From Streptomyces sp. ISL-43 (GTDB lineage Bacteria > Actinomycetota > Actinomycetes > Streptomycetales > Streptomycetaceae), in assembly GCF_018614195.1 (NCBI RefSeq), contig NZ_JAGGOT010000013.1:248339-312338 (forward strand): DNA of 64,000 nt, in the 5' to 3' direction. Made by a program: the position numbers and the translations under genes. This document shows positions 16,612 to 24,303 of this stretch, piece after piece (position 1 is the stretch's first letter; the number at the start of each line of letters is the position of its first letter). The notes under the pieces are model-generated. The model saw nothing but the letters and a program-made list of their open reading frames with translations. It had not been told where the DNA came from and ran no database searches.

Positions 16612-16797
16612 ATGGCGGACATCGCACGGCAGGGACGCAAGGCATTCGCGTTCAACGGCCATGAGTCCGGCCACCGCCATCCGTTGGTGGCGGCGGCGAT
16701 GGTGCTCCCCCTGGCCGCCCTCCTGCTCTTCCTCTTCGGAGGCTTCGACCAGGTGGTGGCACAGGCGTCGTCCGTGAGCGTGATGCTGGGGCGCTGA
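16612..16797 (+). CDS. Small single-pass membrane protein of unknown function
   Basis: A 61-residue protein starting MADIARQGRKAFAFNGHE, with one clear transmembrane helix (VAAAMVLPLAALLLFLFGG, about residues 26-44) and a short outside tail ending SVSVMLGR. The start is ATG 16612, preceded by a strong GGGAGAGG. A very strong intrinsic terminator lies 92 bases downstream, so it is a free-standing transcription unit. The dedicated promoter gap, strong ribosome binding site and terminator all argue that this small gene is real and well expressed. No function is known to me. Confidence 0.78.
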   Translation: MADIARQGRKAFAFNGHESGHRHPLVAAAMVLPLAALLLFLFGGFDQVVAQASSVSVMLGR

Positions 16798-16888
16798 GCG
16801 GCGCCCAGGGTCCAGGAGAGCGGCCTGGGCCCGGGCTTCACCGGCCGCACCCCGTGGGGACGGGGGCGCGGCCGACGGACGGCAGGTG

Positions 16889-16937
16889 AAGGGTGCTGCC
16901 CGTACGGCTGGGGAGTCGGACGGGCAGCACCCTTTTT
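16889..16937 (+). terminator. Strong intrinsic terminator after the 61-residue membrane protein
   Basis: A 15-bp perfect stem (16889-16903 with 16920-16934), 16-base loop and a T-run ending at 16937. This is one of the few hairpins here with a classical T-tract. Confidence 0.9.
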
Positions 16938-17072
16938 CATGCCCGCGGCCCGCCCGGCGCTTCAGGCGTTCCCGGTGCTCCCGACGGTCCCGTTGCCCTG
17001 GGTGGGCTCGGCGTTCCGTACCCTCGTCCCGAGGAGCACCCGCACGGGGTGCGGGGGCGCGGGGGAGTGGTC

Positions 17073-17171
17073 ATGGCACGGCCGGGCCCGCTCACACCCG
17101 CCGGAGCGCCGGTGGCGGAGTTCCTCCCGCACATCGACGGCGCCGGGGTGTGGTCCCGCTGGAGCGAGTGA
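17073..17171 (+). CDS. Possible 32-residue ORF coupled to the phosphotransferase
   Basis: ATG 17073 with GGGAG five bases upstream, encoding a 32-residue peptide that begins MARPGPLTPAGAPVAEF and ends WSRWSE. Its TGA (17169-17171) overlaps the phosphotransferase GTG start at 17168 in a GTGA arrangement, the usual sign of translational coupling in this genome. It has no Cys and no transmembrane segment. It could be a real small protein, a translation-enhancing leader, or the displaced N-terminus of the next gene after a frameshift. Confidence 0.45.
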   Translation: MARPGPLTPAGAPVAEFLPHIDGAGVWSRWSE

Positions 17172-18139
17172 GCGGCGCCGCGCTCGCGGCGTACGCGGGC
17201 GCGACGCGGTACGAGGTCCTCGCCGACCGGGACGACGGCACGGTCGTCCGCTGCGGGGACACCGTGGCCAAGGCGCACGCGCCGGACAGCGACCCCGACG
17301 CCCTGGCGGTACGGATCCTGGTCGCCGGGGACGCCGCGCTGGCCGGGGTCCTGCTGCCTCCGCTGCGGACCGGGCTCGGCCGGGTGGCGGGCCGGGCCGT
17401 CTCCCTGTGGCCCTACGGTGCTCCGGTCGCCCCGGACCGTCCCGAGGACGCGCCCTGGGAGGCGGCCGCCGAGCTCCTGGCGGCCCTCCACCGGACCCCG
17501 CTCCACCGCCTCCCCGCCCCGCTCCCCCCGATGCGCGGCCCCGCCAAACTCGCCCGCGCCCTCCACCGCCTCGCCGTCGCCCACCCGCCCGCGGCCCCCG
17601 CGCCCGCATCCACACCCGCCGGGCGGGCCACGGCCGATGACGGTGCCGACGCCGCCGCGATGGCGCGCCTCGTACGGGCCGCCGCGGCGACGCTGCCCGC
17701 CTGGACCCGGGGGGACGGGTCGCGGCCGTCCGGCGGGGTGCTGTGCCACGGGGATCTGCACCTGGGACAGCTGGTCCGGGGCCCGGCGGGGCGGTGGCGG
17801 CTGATCGACGTCGACGACCTCGGGCTCGGCGCGCCCGCCTGGGACCTCGCCCGGCCCGCGGCCTGGTACGCCGCCGGGCTGCTCGACACGCGGACGTGGC
17901 TGCGCTTCCTCGACGCCTACCGCGCCGCCGGCGGACCCGCCGCGGGTCCGCCCGGCGCCGATCCCTGGCCGGAACTCGACGTCGCGGCCCGCGCGCTCAC
18001 CGTGCAGACGGCCGCGCTGGCCCTGGCCAAGGCGGCGCGTGAGGAGCGCCGACTCGACGACGTGGAGCATCTGATGGTGGACGCCTGTGCCCGAATTGCC
18101 TCCCTCCCGCCCGACTTGGAGCGGCCGGCTCCGTCGTAG
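17168..18139 (+). CDS. Aminoglycoside phosphotransferase-fold protein
   Basis: About 323 residues with the APH/choline-kinase fold. Seen: the Lys in GDTVAKAHAP, the catalytic loop VLCHGDLHLGQLV (HGDxxxxN-type, with Gln where Asn is usual), and the metal-binding LIDVDDLGLGAPAWDLARP. An Ala/Pro-rich insertion (about 138-155) interrupts the lobe junction. This fold phosphorylates small hydroxyl compounds such as sugars, choline or antibiotics; the substrate here is unknown and I do not claim resistance. GTG 17168 overlaps the stop of a 32-codon ORF; GTG 17150 is an alternative in the same frame. Confidence 0.82.
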   Translation: MSGAALAAYAGATRYEVLADRDDGTVVRCGDTVAKAHAPDSDPDALAVRILVAGDAALAGVLLPPLRTGLGRVAGRAVSLWPYGAPVAPDRPEDAPWEAAAELLAALHRTPLHRLPAPLPPMRGPAKLARALHRLAVAHPPAAPAPASTPAGRATADDGADAAAMARLVRAAAATLPAWTRGDGSRPSGGVLCHGDLHLGQLVRGPAGRWRLIDVDDLGLGAPAWDLARPAAWYAAGLLDTRTWLRFLDAYRAAGGPAAGPPGADPWPELDVAARALTVQTAALALAKAAREERRLDDVEHLMVDACARIASLPPDLERPAPS

Positions 18140-18204
18140 GGTGAGCCCCACGCCACCGGGTAGGCATCCGGTGTCGACGCAGACGGCGAGGAGTTGATCC
18201 GGTC

Positions 18205-18516
18205 ATGCAGTGTCCGAAGTGTCACGCGATGATGCACACCTACAACCGCAACGGTGTCCAGATAGAGCAGTGCAGCGGCTGCCGCGGCATCTTCCTCGAC
18301 TACGGCGAGCTGGAGGCGCTGACTCGCCTGGAGTCCCAGTACACCGCCCAGTACGGTCAGGTCCCGCCGCCCGCCGCGCCGCCGGCCCCGGCCCCCTACC
18401 CGGCCCAGCACGCCGCCCCCGCGCCCGCCTGGGGCGCCCCGCAGCACGGCGGCTACGGCCACGGCCACCACGGCCACCGCAAGGGCGGCTTCGGCCGGAT
18501 GCTCTTCTCGTCCTGA
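18205..18516 (+). CDS. TFIIB-type zinc-ribbon protein
   Basis: A 103-residue protein. The N-terminal 40 residues are a zf-TFIIB-like ribbon, with four Cys as CPKC (3-6) and CSGC (24-27) and the family signature GCRGIFLDYGELEAL. A Pro/Ala-rich linker and a His/Gly-rich tail (HGGYGHGHHGHRKGGFG) follow. The His tail could bind metal. The start ATG 18205 has GAGGAG 11 bases upstream. A GC-rich hairpin follows the stop. The domain family is common but its partners are unknown. Confidence 0.87.
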   Translation: MQCPKCHAMMHTYNRNGVQIEQCSGCRGIFLDYGELEALTRLESQYTAQYGQVPPPAAPPAPAPYPAQHAAPAPAWGAPQHGGYGHGHHGHRKGGFGRMLFSS

Positions 18517-18527
18517 CGCCGAGCGGT

Positions 18528-18553
18528 GGGGGTCCGGCACCGCCCGGACCCCC
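18528..18553 (+). terminator. Hairpin after the zinc-ribbon gene
   Basis: A 10-bp perfect stem (18528-18537 with 18544-18553) and six-base loop, 11 bases past the stop codon; no T-run. Confidence 0.6.
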
Positions 18554-18631
18554 GGCCCCCGGCGTCGGCGGCGAAGGCCGCACGCGCAGGGCCCGTACAC
18601 GCACGGACAGCACACCCGTGGCCCGCACACG

Positions 18632-18666
18632 CGAAAGCCCCGACCGTCGAGACGGCCGGGCTTTCG
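18632..18666 (-). terminator. Hairpin ending the tRNA Gly-Cys-Val operon
   Basis: Outer 9-bp stem CGAAAGCCC / GGGCTTTCG with an imperfect inner stem, starting nine bases past the last tRNA-Val on the minus strand. The structure could stop transcription from either side. Confidence 0.6.
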
Positions 18667-18674
18667 GATGCGAG

Positions 18675-18746
18675 TGCGCGATACTGGGATTGAACCAGTG
18701 ACCTCTTCCGTGTCAGGGAAGCGCTCTCCCGCTGAGCTAATCGCGC
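18675..18746 (-). tRNA. tRNA-Val (GAC), copy 3 of 3 in the operon
   Basis: A 72-base cloverleaf: acceptor GCGCGAT / ATCGCGC, anticodon arm CTTCC-CTGACAC-GGAAG with GAC, T-arm ACTGG-TTCAATC-CCAGT, discriminator A. No CCA is encoded. Identical to the copy at 18800-18871. Last tRNA of the minus-strand operon. Confidence 0.97.
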
Positions 18747-18799
18747 GGGACCACAAGCACGGTGAGAACACCGCGGGTGGCAAGGGCAATCGTACTGCG

Positions 18800-18871
18800 T
18801 GCGCGATACTGGGATTGAACCAGTGACCTCTTCCGTGTCAGGGAAGCGCTCTCCCGCTGAGCTAATCGCGC
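18800..18871 (-). tRNA. tRNA-Val (GAC), copy 2 of 3
   Basis: Identical in all 72 bases to the tRNA at 18675-18746, exactly 125 bases away, pointing to a recent tandem duplication or conversion. Anticodon GAC reads GUC and GUU. Confidence 0.97.
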
Positions 18872-18890
18872 GGGGGTCCTTGCGGACCAG

Positions 18891-18962
18891 TGGACGATAC
18901 TGGGATTGAACCAGTGACCTCTTCCGTGTCAGGGAAGCGCTCTCCCGCTGAGCTAATCGTCC
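18891..18962 (-). tRNA. tRNA-Val (GAC), copy 1 of 3, variant acceptor stem
   Basis: Same D, anticodon, variable and T arms as the other two copies, but the acceptor stem is GGACGAT / ATCGTCC instead of GCGCGAT / ATCGCGC. Both sides changed together, so pairing is kept and the gene should be functional. Confidence 0.97.
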
Positions 18963-18966
18963 TTGG

Positions 18967-19037
18967 AGGTGGAGACGGGATTTGAACCCGTGTAGACGGC
19001 TTTGCAGGCCGTTGCCTCGCCTCTCGGCCACTCCACC
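18967..19037 (-). tRNA. tRNA-Cys (GCA)
   Basis: A 71-base cloverleaf with acceptor GGTGGAG / CTCCACC, anticodon GCA in the loop CTGCAAA, and discriminator U, which is the known identity base for cysteinyl-tRNA synthetase. It lies four bases upstream of the first tRNA-Val. Confidence 0.97.
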
Positions 19038-19083
19038 ATGGAGCGGGCAGGGGGTCCTCGGGAAGGATGATCCCCCACCTCAG

Positions 19084-19156
<73 letters not shown>

Positions 19157-19335
19157 AGGTCACCGTGTTCGCTCCGGGGTTTCCCCCTTCGCTCCCTGGC
19201 GACGAGTTGAACTCTAGCGGATTCCCGGGCCAGCTCAAAAACGCGTTTCCGCAGCGTGCTGCCGCTCGGTCACCGCCGGTCACCCCGCGGACTCCTCACC
19301 GGCGCCCGCGCGCCACCGGTCATAGACTCGCAGCC

Positions 19336-20421
19336 GTGCACGACCTGCCTCCCCTCGCCCGCTTCGGCGGCCTTCTCGCGACCGATCTCCGAGATGTCAC
19401 CAGTGATCCCGCCGCCCTCGATTCCACCGGGTTCTGGGCGGTGACCGCCGACTTCGAAGGTCGGCTCGTCTGCGCGCGCTTCGGGGACATACGCCCCGAC
19501 CCGGTGCCCGCGCCCGTCCCCGGAGCCTGGCACGGCCCCGACGCCGACCAGTGGACCTCCTCGCTCGACCGTGCCGCGTACGTCGCGGGGGTACGCCGCA
19601 TCCGCGAGCACATCGAGGCGGGCGAGGTCTACCAGGCCAACCTCTGCCGCGTGATGTCCGCGCCGCTCCCCGATCCGGCGGGAGCCGATGTCGACGCCCT
19701 GACGGCGCTGCTCGCGCGCGGCAATCCGGCTCCCTATGCAGGAACGATTCGTCTCCCGGCTCACGGCGTCGAGATCGCCACCGCGTCCCCCGAGCTCTAC
19801 CTGCGCCGCAGGGACCGCCGCGTCGAGTCCGGCCCCATCAAGGGCACCGGCCTCACCGCCGCCGACCTGCTGCCCAAGGACCACGCCGAGAACGTGATGA
19901 TCGTGGACCTCGTGCGCAACGACCTCGGCCGGGTCTGCGCCACCGGCTCGGTCACCGTCCCCGAACTGTGCGTGCTCGAAGAGCACCCCGGCCTCGTCCA
20001 CCTCGTCTCCACCGTCGCCGGTGAACTCGCCGACGGCGCCGGCTGGCCCGAGCTGCTCGCCGCCACCTTCCCGCCCGGCTCCGTCACCGGCGCCCCCAAG
20101 TCCTCCGCCCTGCGCATCATCGAGGCCCTGGAGACCGTCCCGCGCGGCCCCTACTGCGGCGGCATCGGCTGGGTCGACGCCGACCAGGGCACCGCCGAGC
20201 TCGCCGTCGGCATCCGGACCTTCTGGATCGACCGCGAGACCCCCGGAGGCCCCCGGCTGCTCTTCGGCACCGGCGCCGGGATCACCTGGGGCTCCGACCC
20301 GGACCGCGAATGGGCGGAGACCGAGCTGAAGGCCGCCCGCCTGCTGCGGGTAGCGTCAGGAGCCGTCGAAGCGAACGCGAACGGTGCGGACGCGAACGAA
20401 AGCGGGAGGACCGTACGGTGA
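19336..20421 (+). CDS. pabB: Aminodeoxychorismate synthase component I-like, chorismate-binding enzyme
   Basis: About 361 residues of the chorismate-utilising TrpE/PabB family. Seen: EAGEVYQANLCRVMS, SPELYLRR, the core motif PIKGTGLT with KDHAENVMIVDLVRNDLGRVC (acidic metal-binding residues), and PGSVTGAPKSSALRIIE. It aminates chorismate to 4-amino-4-deoxychorismate for folate. There is no fused glutamine amidotransferase, so ammonia must come from a separate PabA. GTG 19336 is chosen because the upstream part of the frame runs through the tRNA genes. It overlaps the lyase gene by four bases (GTGA), which supports the p-aminobenzoate assignment over anthranilate or salicylate. Confidence 0.9.
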   Translation: MHDLPPLARFGGLLATDLRDVTSDPAALDSTGFWAVTADFEGRLVCARFGDIRPDPVPAPVPGAWHGPDADQWTSSLDRAAYVAGVRRIREHIEAGEVYQANLCRVMSAPLPDPAGADVDALTALLARGNPAPYAGTIRLPAHGVEIATASPELYLRRRDRRVESGPIKGTGLTAADLLPKDHAENVMIVDLVRNDLGRVCATGSVTVPELCVLEEHPGLVHLVSTVAGELADGAGWPELLAATFPPGSVTGAPKSSALRIIEALETVPRGPYCGGIGWVDADQGTAELAVGIRTFWIDRETPGGPRLLFGTGAGITWGSDPDREWAETELKAARLLRVASGAVEANANGADANESGRTVR

Positions 20422-21245
20422 GGATCTGGCTCGACGGAGAACTGCGGGACGCCGACGACGCGAAGGTGTCCGTGTTCGATCACGGTCTCACCGTCGGCGA
20501 CGGAGTCTTCGAGACGCTCAAGGCGGAGCACGGCAAGACCTTCGCGCTCACCCGCCACCTGGAGCGGCTGACCCGCTCCGCCCGCGGGCTCGGCCTGCCG
20601 GACCCGGACCTGGACGAGGTCCGCCGCGCCTGCGCGGCCGTACTGGAGGCCCACCCGATCCCGCTCGGCCGGCTGCGCGTCACCTACACCGGAGGCGTCT
20701 CCCCGCTCGGCTCCGACCGCGGCGAGGCCGGACCGACGCTGATCGTCGCCCTCGCGGAGACCACCCGGCGCCCCGACACCACCGCCGTCGTCACCGTGCC
20801 GTGGGTGCGCAACGAGCGCTCGGCCGTGGCCGGCCTGAAGACCACCTCGTACGCCGAGAATGTCGTCGCGCTCGCCGCCGCCCACCGCGCAGGCGCCTCC
20901 GAGGCCCTCTTCGCCAACACCGTCGGGCGGCTCTGCGAGGGCACCGGCTCCAACGTGTTCGTCGTCCTCGACGGACAGCTCCACACCCCGCCCGTCGCCT
21001 CCGGCTGCCTCGGCGGGATCACCCGCGCCCTCGTCGCCGAGTGGGCCGGGGCCAAGGAGAGCGACCTGCCCTTCGAGGCGCTGGAGCGGGCCGAGGAGGT
21101 CTTCCTGACCTCCTCGCTGCGCGACGTCCAAGCCGTCGTACGGATCGACGGGCGAGAGCTGGGCACCGCCCCCGGCCCCGTCACCGCCGAGGCCATGCGG
21201 ATCTTCGACGCCCGCTCCGCCGAGGACGGCGACCCCCGGTCCTGA
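20418..21245 (+). CDS. pabC: Aminodeoxychorismate lyase, class IV PLP aminotransferase fold
   Basis: About 275 residues, fold-type IV PLP enzyme. Seen: the N-terminal VSVFDHGLTVGDGVFETLKA, the PLP-Lys region VAGLKTTSYAENV (Lys in GLKTTSY), and the phosphate-binding EALFANTVGRLCEGTGSNVF, typical of PabC/Ilve-type enzymes. PabC cleaves 4-amino-4-deoxychorismate into p-aminobenzoate and pyruvate. GTG 20418 has GGGAGGA seven bases upstream and overlaps the pabB-like stop, so the two are made together. A branched-chain or D-amino-acid aminotransferase is possible by fold, but the context favours PabC. Confidence 0.9.
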   Translation: MRIWLDGELRDADDAKVSVFDHGLTVGDGVFETLKAEHGKTFALTRHLERLTRSARGLGLPDPDLDEVRRACAAVLEAHPIPLGRLRVTYTGGVSPLGSDRGEAGPTLIVALAETTRRPDTTAVVTVPWVRNERSAVAGLKTTSYAENVVALAAAHRAGASEALFANTVGRLCEGTGSNVFVVLDGQLHTPPVASGCLGGITRALVAEWAGAKESDLPFEALERAEEVFLTSSLRDVQAVVRIDGRELGTAPGPVTAEAMRIFDARSAEDGDPRS

Positions 21246-21302
21246 TCCGGGCGGGAATCAAAACGCTGTCATTCGGGCCGCGGGGCGGGTAGAACTCGAT
21301 TG

Positions 21303-22127
21303 ATGACCACCACCCTGCGGCCGAGCGGGCCGCTTCAGCAGACCGCCGGAGGGGCGCGCTCGCGCCCGTACGAGATCCGTGTCAACAGCAGGCGCGTCGG
21401 CGCCCTGCTGCTCACCTGCGACACGCCCTTCGGGCCGACGGTCGCGGAGATCCGCGACCTCGTGGTCGACGAGCCGGACCGCCGGCGCGGCCGCGGCACG
21501 GTCGCCGCGCTCGCCGCCGAGGAGATCCTGCGCGGCTGGGGCTGCCGGCGGGTGCGCGTCTCGGTCCCGGCCTGCTCGGCGGGCGGCCTGCGCATGGCCG
21601 ACTCCCTCGGCTACACCGAGTACAGCCGCAACATGGACAAGGAGCTCCCCGCCGCGCCGCCGGCCTTGAGGGAGGGGGTCACCGGCCGCCCGATGGCGGA
21701 AGCGGAGTTCGAGACCTGGCTCGCCGGGGCGCTGGAGGGCTACGCGCAGAGCTGGATCGGCCGCGGCATGCCGGCGGAGGCCGCGCACGCGAAGTCGGTG
21801 ACCGACCACGAGTCCCTGTTGCCCCGGGGCCTGGCCACCGAGGGCGTCAGCTTCGGCGTCCTGGAGGCGGCCGGCGCACCCGTCGGCACCGTGTGGGTCG
21901 CGCCGAGCGGGGAGGACTCGTACGTCTTCGACGTGGCGGTGGCCGAGGAGCACCGCGGCCGCGGCTACGGCCGGGACCTGATGCTCCTCGCGGAACGCAC
22001 GGCCCTCGCCGCCGGCCACAGGGTGCTCGGGCTGCACGTCTTCACCGACAACACCCCGGCCCTGCGGCTCTACGAGTCCCTCGGCTACCGGCCGACGAAC
22101 CTCAACTACGCCAAGAACCTGATCTAA
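21303..22127 (+). CDS. Tandem GNAT acetyltransferase
   Basis: About 274 residues with two GNAT-like halves. The N-terminal half (about 20-110) carries VAEIRDLVVDEPDRRRGRGTVAA and a worn C-terminal motif (MADSLGYTEYSRNM). The C-terminal half (about 120-274) has a full signature: VFDVAVAEEHRGRGYGRDLM and NTPALRLYESLGYRPTN. The first half may be structural, as in mycothiol synthase and other double GNATs. I do not assign a substrate; MshD is not supported by any specific residue. ATG 21303 is two bases inside a longer frame that starts with TTG. It lies 57 bases after pabC and may be co-transcribed. Confidence 0.85.
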   Translation: MTTTLRPSGPLQQTAGGARSRPYEIRVNSRRVGALLLTCDTPFGPTVAEIRDLVVDEPDRRRGRGTVAALAAEEILRGWGCRRVRVSVPACSAGGLRMADSLGYTEYSRNMDKELPAAPPALREGVTGRPMAEAEFETWLAGALEGYAQSWIGRGMPAEAAHAKSVTDHESLLPRGLATEGVSFGVLEAAGAPVGTVWVAPSGEDSYVFDVAVAEEHRGRGYGRDLMLLAERTALAAGHRVLGLHVFTDNTPALRLYESLGYRPTNLNYAKNLI

Positions 22128-22153
22128 GGGCTGCCCCGAGGACCCGTCTCTGG

Positions 22154-22657
22154 CTACGCCCCGTCCGCGGCCAGCAGCCGGTCGGCGATCTCCTCGATGC
22201 GCCCGCGCAGGCCCTCCTGGCTCTTGCCGCCGTCGAGACGCTCCCCGTCGATCACGTACGTCGGGGTGCCGGTCACGCCGATCGCCTTGCCCTCGGCCTG
22301 GTCTGCGTCCACGATCAGGATGTGCCGGCCGTCGATCAGGGCCGTGTCGAACTCCTCGGAGTCCAGGCCGAGTTCGCGCGCCACCTCGACGAGTACGGAC
22401 TCACCGCCCTTGCCGAGCTCCGCCGTGCGGGCGAGCACCGCCTCCACGTACGCCCAGCCCTGCCCCTGCTCGGCGGCCTCCTCGGCGGCCTGCGCGGCGG
22501 CGAAGGCGTGCTTGTGCTTCTCCAGCGGGAAGTGGCGCAGCCGGATGTCCAGCCGGTCGCCGTAGCGGGCCCGCAGGGCGCGTACGTCGTCCAGTGCGCT
22601 GTGGCAGTCCGGGCACTGGAGTTCGCACCAGACGTCGAGGATCACGGAATCGGTCAT
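22154..22657 (-). CDS. DsbA-family thioredoxin-fold protein (FrnE-like)
   Basis: A 167-residue thioredoxin-fold oxidoreductase. The active site is CPDC within ELQCPDCHSALDDVRAL near the N-terminus; a helical insertion follows (FAAAQAAEEAAEQGQGW), then the cis-Pro segment VTGTPTYVIDGERLDGG. There is no signal peptide, so it acts in the cytoplasm, as FrnE/DsbA-like isomerases do. ATG 22657 is preferred over an upstream start 11 codons earlier because GGGAGA precedes it. It converges on the tandem GNAT gene. The substrate is unknown. Confidence 0.88.
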   Translation of the reverse strand: MTDSVILDVWCELQCPDCHSALDDVRALRARYGDRLDIRLRHFPLEKHKHAFAAAQAAEEAAEQGQGWAYVEAVLARTAELGKGGESVLVEVARELGLDSEEFDTALIDGRHILIVDADQAEGKAIGVTGTPTYVIDGERLDGGKSQEGLRGRIEEIADRLLAADGA

Positions 22658-22857
22658 ACGGACAGTCTCCCAGCCCCTGCGGGTGCGCACGGACCGGGAC
22701 CTGGGGAGGAGCCGCGACCCGGAGATGTCCCGGAGATCCGCCCCGGGCGGGCCGTGGGCATGGCCGGGGCGGCGGTCGCCGGTGCAGGATGGATAGGGAC
22801 AGAACGCCCGGCCCGCCGGCCGGGTCCGACCGACCGCACCGCCCCTGGAGGCCCCGC

Positions 22858-23301
22858 ATGCTCGCCGAGACCATTTGCTCCGCGGTGTCCGCGGCGGGCC
22901 TGGGCATCGCCGCGCTGACCGCCTACCGCAAGCGCTTCCTCACCGCCACGCGGATCGCGGCGTATGCGCTGGTGCCGGTCGGCCTGGTGATGACGGGCGT
23001 CGTGCAGTGGGTGTCCGGGATCGTCTTCAAGCCGACCGTGTGGGCCGGCTTCGCCGTGCTGGCGCTGGCCTGGCTGCTCTTCATGACCACCCGCGCGATA
23101 GAACGGCGCGGGCTCGGCGCGGGGGAGAAGCCCGCCAAGGAGCCGAAGGCCGCCAAGGGTCGCCCGGCCCGGGAGGCCGTCGCCCCGGCGGCCTCCGCGC
23201 CCTCCCTGGGCGGCGGTGCCCGCCCCAAGCCCGCCGAGGCCGCGACCCCCGGCGAGGACTTCTCCGACATCGAGGCGATCCTCAAGAAGCACGGCATATG
23301 A
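22858..23301 (+). CDS. Membrane protein with a conserved short C-terminal motif, unknown function
   Basis: A 147-residue protein with three N-terminal transmembrane helices (about 4-20, 34-53 and 58-77) and a long cytosolic tail rich in Lys, Ala and Pro (about 85-130), ending in an amphipathic motif, FSDIEAILKKHGI. The terminal motif stands out from the disordered linker and looks like a binding peptide for a partner. ATG 22858 has GGAGG about seven bases upstream. No enzyme motif was seen. Possibly involved in assembling a membrane complex; this is inference. Confidence 0.78.
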   Translation: MLAETICSAVSAAGLGIAALTAYRKRFLTATRIAAYALVPVGLVMTGVVQWVSGIVFKPTVWAGFAVLALAWLLFMTTRAIERRGLGAGEKPAKEPKAAKGRPAREAVAPAASAPSLGGGARPKPAEAATPGEDFSDIEAILKKHGI

Positions 23302-23429
23302 CATCGGCCCGGTCCGCGGGCGGATTCGGGCCGGGAACCACCTGATCTGACGGGATCCGGCTACCTCGTGCGGGCGGTTTGGCGTGTTGAGCACCGGACG
23401 CGGGTCCGCTGGGCCATCATCGCCCCGAC

Positions 23430-23600
23430 ATGCTCGACACATCGCAGGGTGAGCCGTCCCTTCCCCCGCCGGCCACCGCCCCCGCCGAGGAGCCGAGAGG
23501 CTGCCTCTTCGCGCTCTCCCAGCCGCCCCTGATGATCTTCCTAGGCGTGATCGGCGGTCTGCTGCTGCTCGCCGCCGTGCACGACCTCTTCCTGCTCTGA
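23430..23600 (+). CDS. 56-residue single-pass membrane protein overlapping the CGNR gene
   Basis: ATG 23430 to TGA 23600 encodes a protein beginning MLDTSQGEPSLPPPATAP, with a Pro-rich head, a single Cys (GCLFAL, about residue 25) and a long C-terminal hydrophobic helix (PPLMIFLGVIGGLLLLAAV) ending DLFLL. Codon bias is normal for the genome. The last 60 bases overlap the 3' end of the convergent CGNR gene, unusual for two real genes. It is missed by length cut-offs near 60 residues. The hydrophobic pattern and absence of rare codons support coding, but conservation should be checked. Confidence 0.62.
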   Translation: MLDTSQGEPSLPPPATAPAEEPRGCLFALSQPPLMIFLGVIGGLLLLAAVHDLFLL

Positions 23601-24155
23601 GCCCTGCTCCGACTTGCGCCGGGCCCGGTACGCCGCCACGTGCAACCGGTTCCCGCAGGTACGGCTGTCGCAGTAGCGCCGGGAACGGTTGCGGGACAGG
23701 TCCACGAAGGCCCGCCGGCAGTCAGGGGCCTCGCAGCGCCGCAGCCGCTCCCGCTCGCCCGAGACCACGATGAACGCCAGCGCCATGCCGCCGTCGGCCG
23801 CGAGGTGGTCACCCACCGACGCGCCCGGCGCGAAGTAGTGCACGTGCCAGTCATAGCCGTCGTGGTTGGTCAGCTGCGGGGTGGTGCCGGCCGTCGCGAC
23901 CAGCTCGTTGATCAGTACGGCGGCCACGCGCGAGCTGGGCGCCGCGAAGACCTGGGCGAACTTGCCGCGCACCGTCCGTACGCCCGCGAGGTCGCGGGCG
24001 CTGAGCTCGCCGACGTCGCTGATCGCGTAGTCGTGGACGAAGGCGCGCAGGGCGTTCACGTCCGACAGTCCGTCGGGCTGCTCCGTCTCGGCCGAGGTGT
24101 TCACCAGCGCGACGACGACGTCGAGCGCGCGACGGGTGTCGTGGGGGATCTGCAC
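23541..24155 (-). CDS. CGNR zinc-finger domain protein (ABATE N-terminus)
   Basis: A 204-residue protein. The N-terminal 130 residues form an ABATE-like regulatory domain; the C-terminus has the CGNR zinc finger with Cys residues in RRCEAPDCRRAFVD and RRYCDSRTCGNRLHVAAYRAR (C-x4-C ... C-x4-C). Such proteins are putative transcription regulators, often stress linked. The last 20 residues are Glu/Gln rich, and this tail is the part overlapping the antisense 56-residue gene. The stop is at 23541. Target genes are unknown. Confidence 0.88.
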   Translation of the reverse strand: MQIPHDTRRALDVVVALVNTSAETEQPDGLSDVNALRAFVHDYAISDVGELSARDLAGVRTVRGKFAQVFAAPSSRVAAVLINELVATAGTTPQLTNHDGYDWHVHYFAPGASVGDHLAADGGMALAFIVVSGERERLRRCEAPDCRRAFVDLSRNRSRRYCDSRTCGNRLHVAAYRARRKSEQGSEQEEVVHGGEQQQTADHA

Positions 24156-24303
24156 GGGGTCTCCCTCATGGGCCGGGCCTGCGGTGACGGTCTGCGCCGC
24201 CGCTGGTGGCCGACTCTAGCGGGTCGCTCCCAAGCGCACCGGCGCCGTCCGCGCGGGTGGCTCCCGCGTGAACAGCGCCGGCACTTATGTGGTTGTCCGC
24301 CTC

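Noticed and set aside
17168..18139. Antibiotic-resistance aminoglycoside kinase
   Set aside because: Only the fold is recognisable; the family covers many metabolite kinases, and no resistance-specific residues or context are present.
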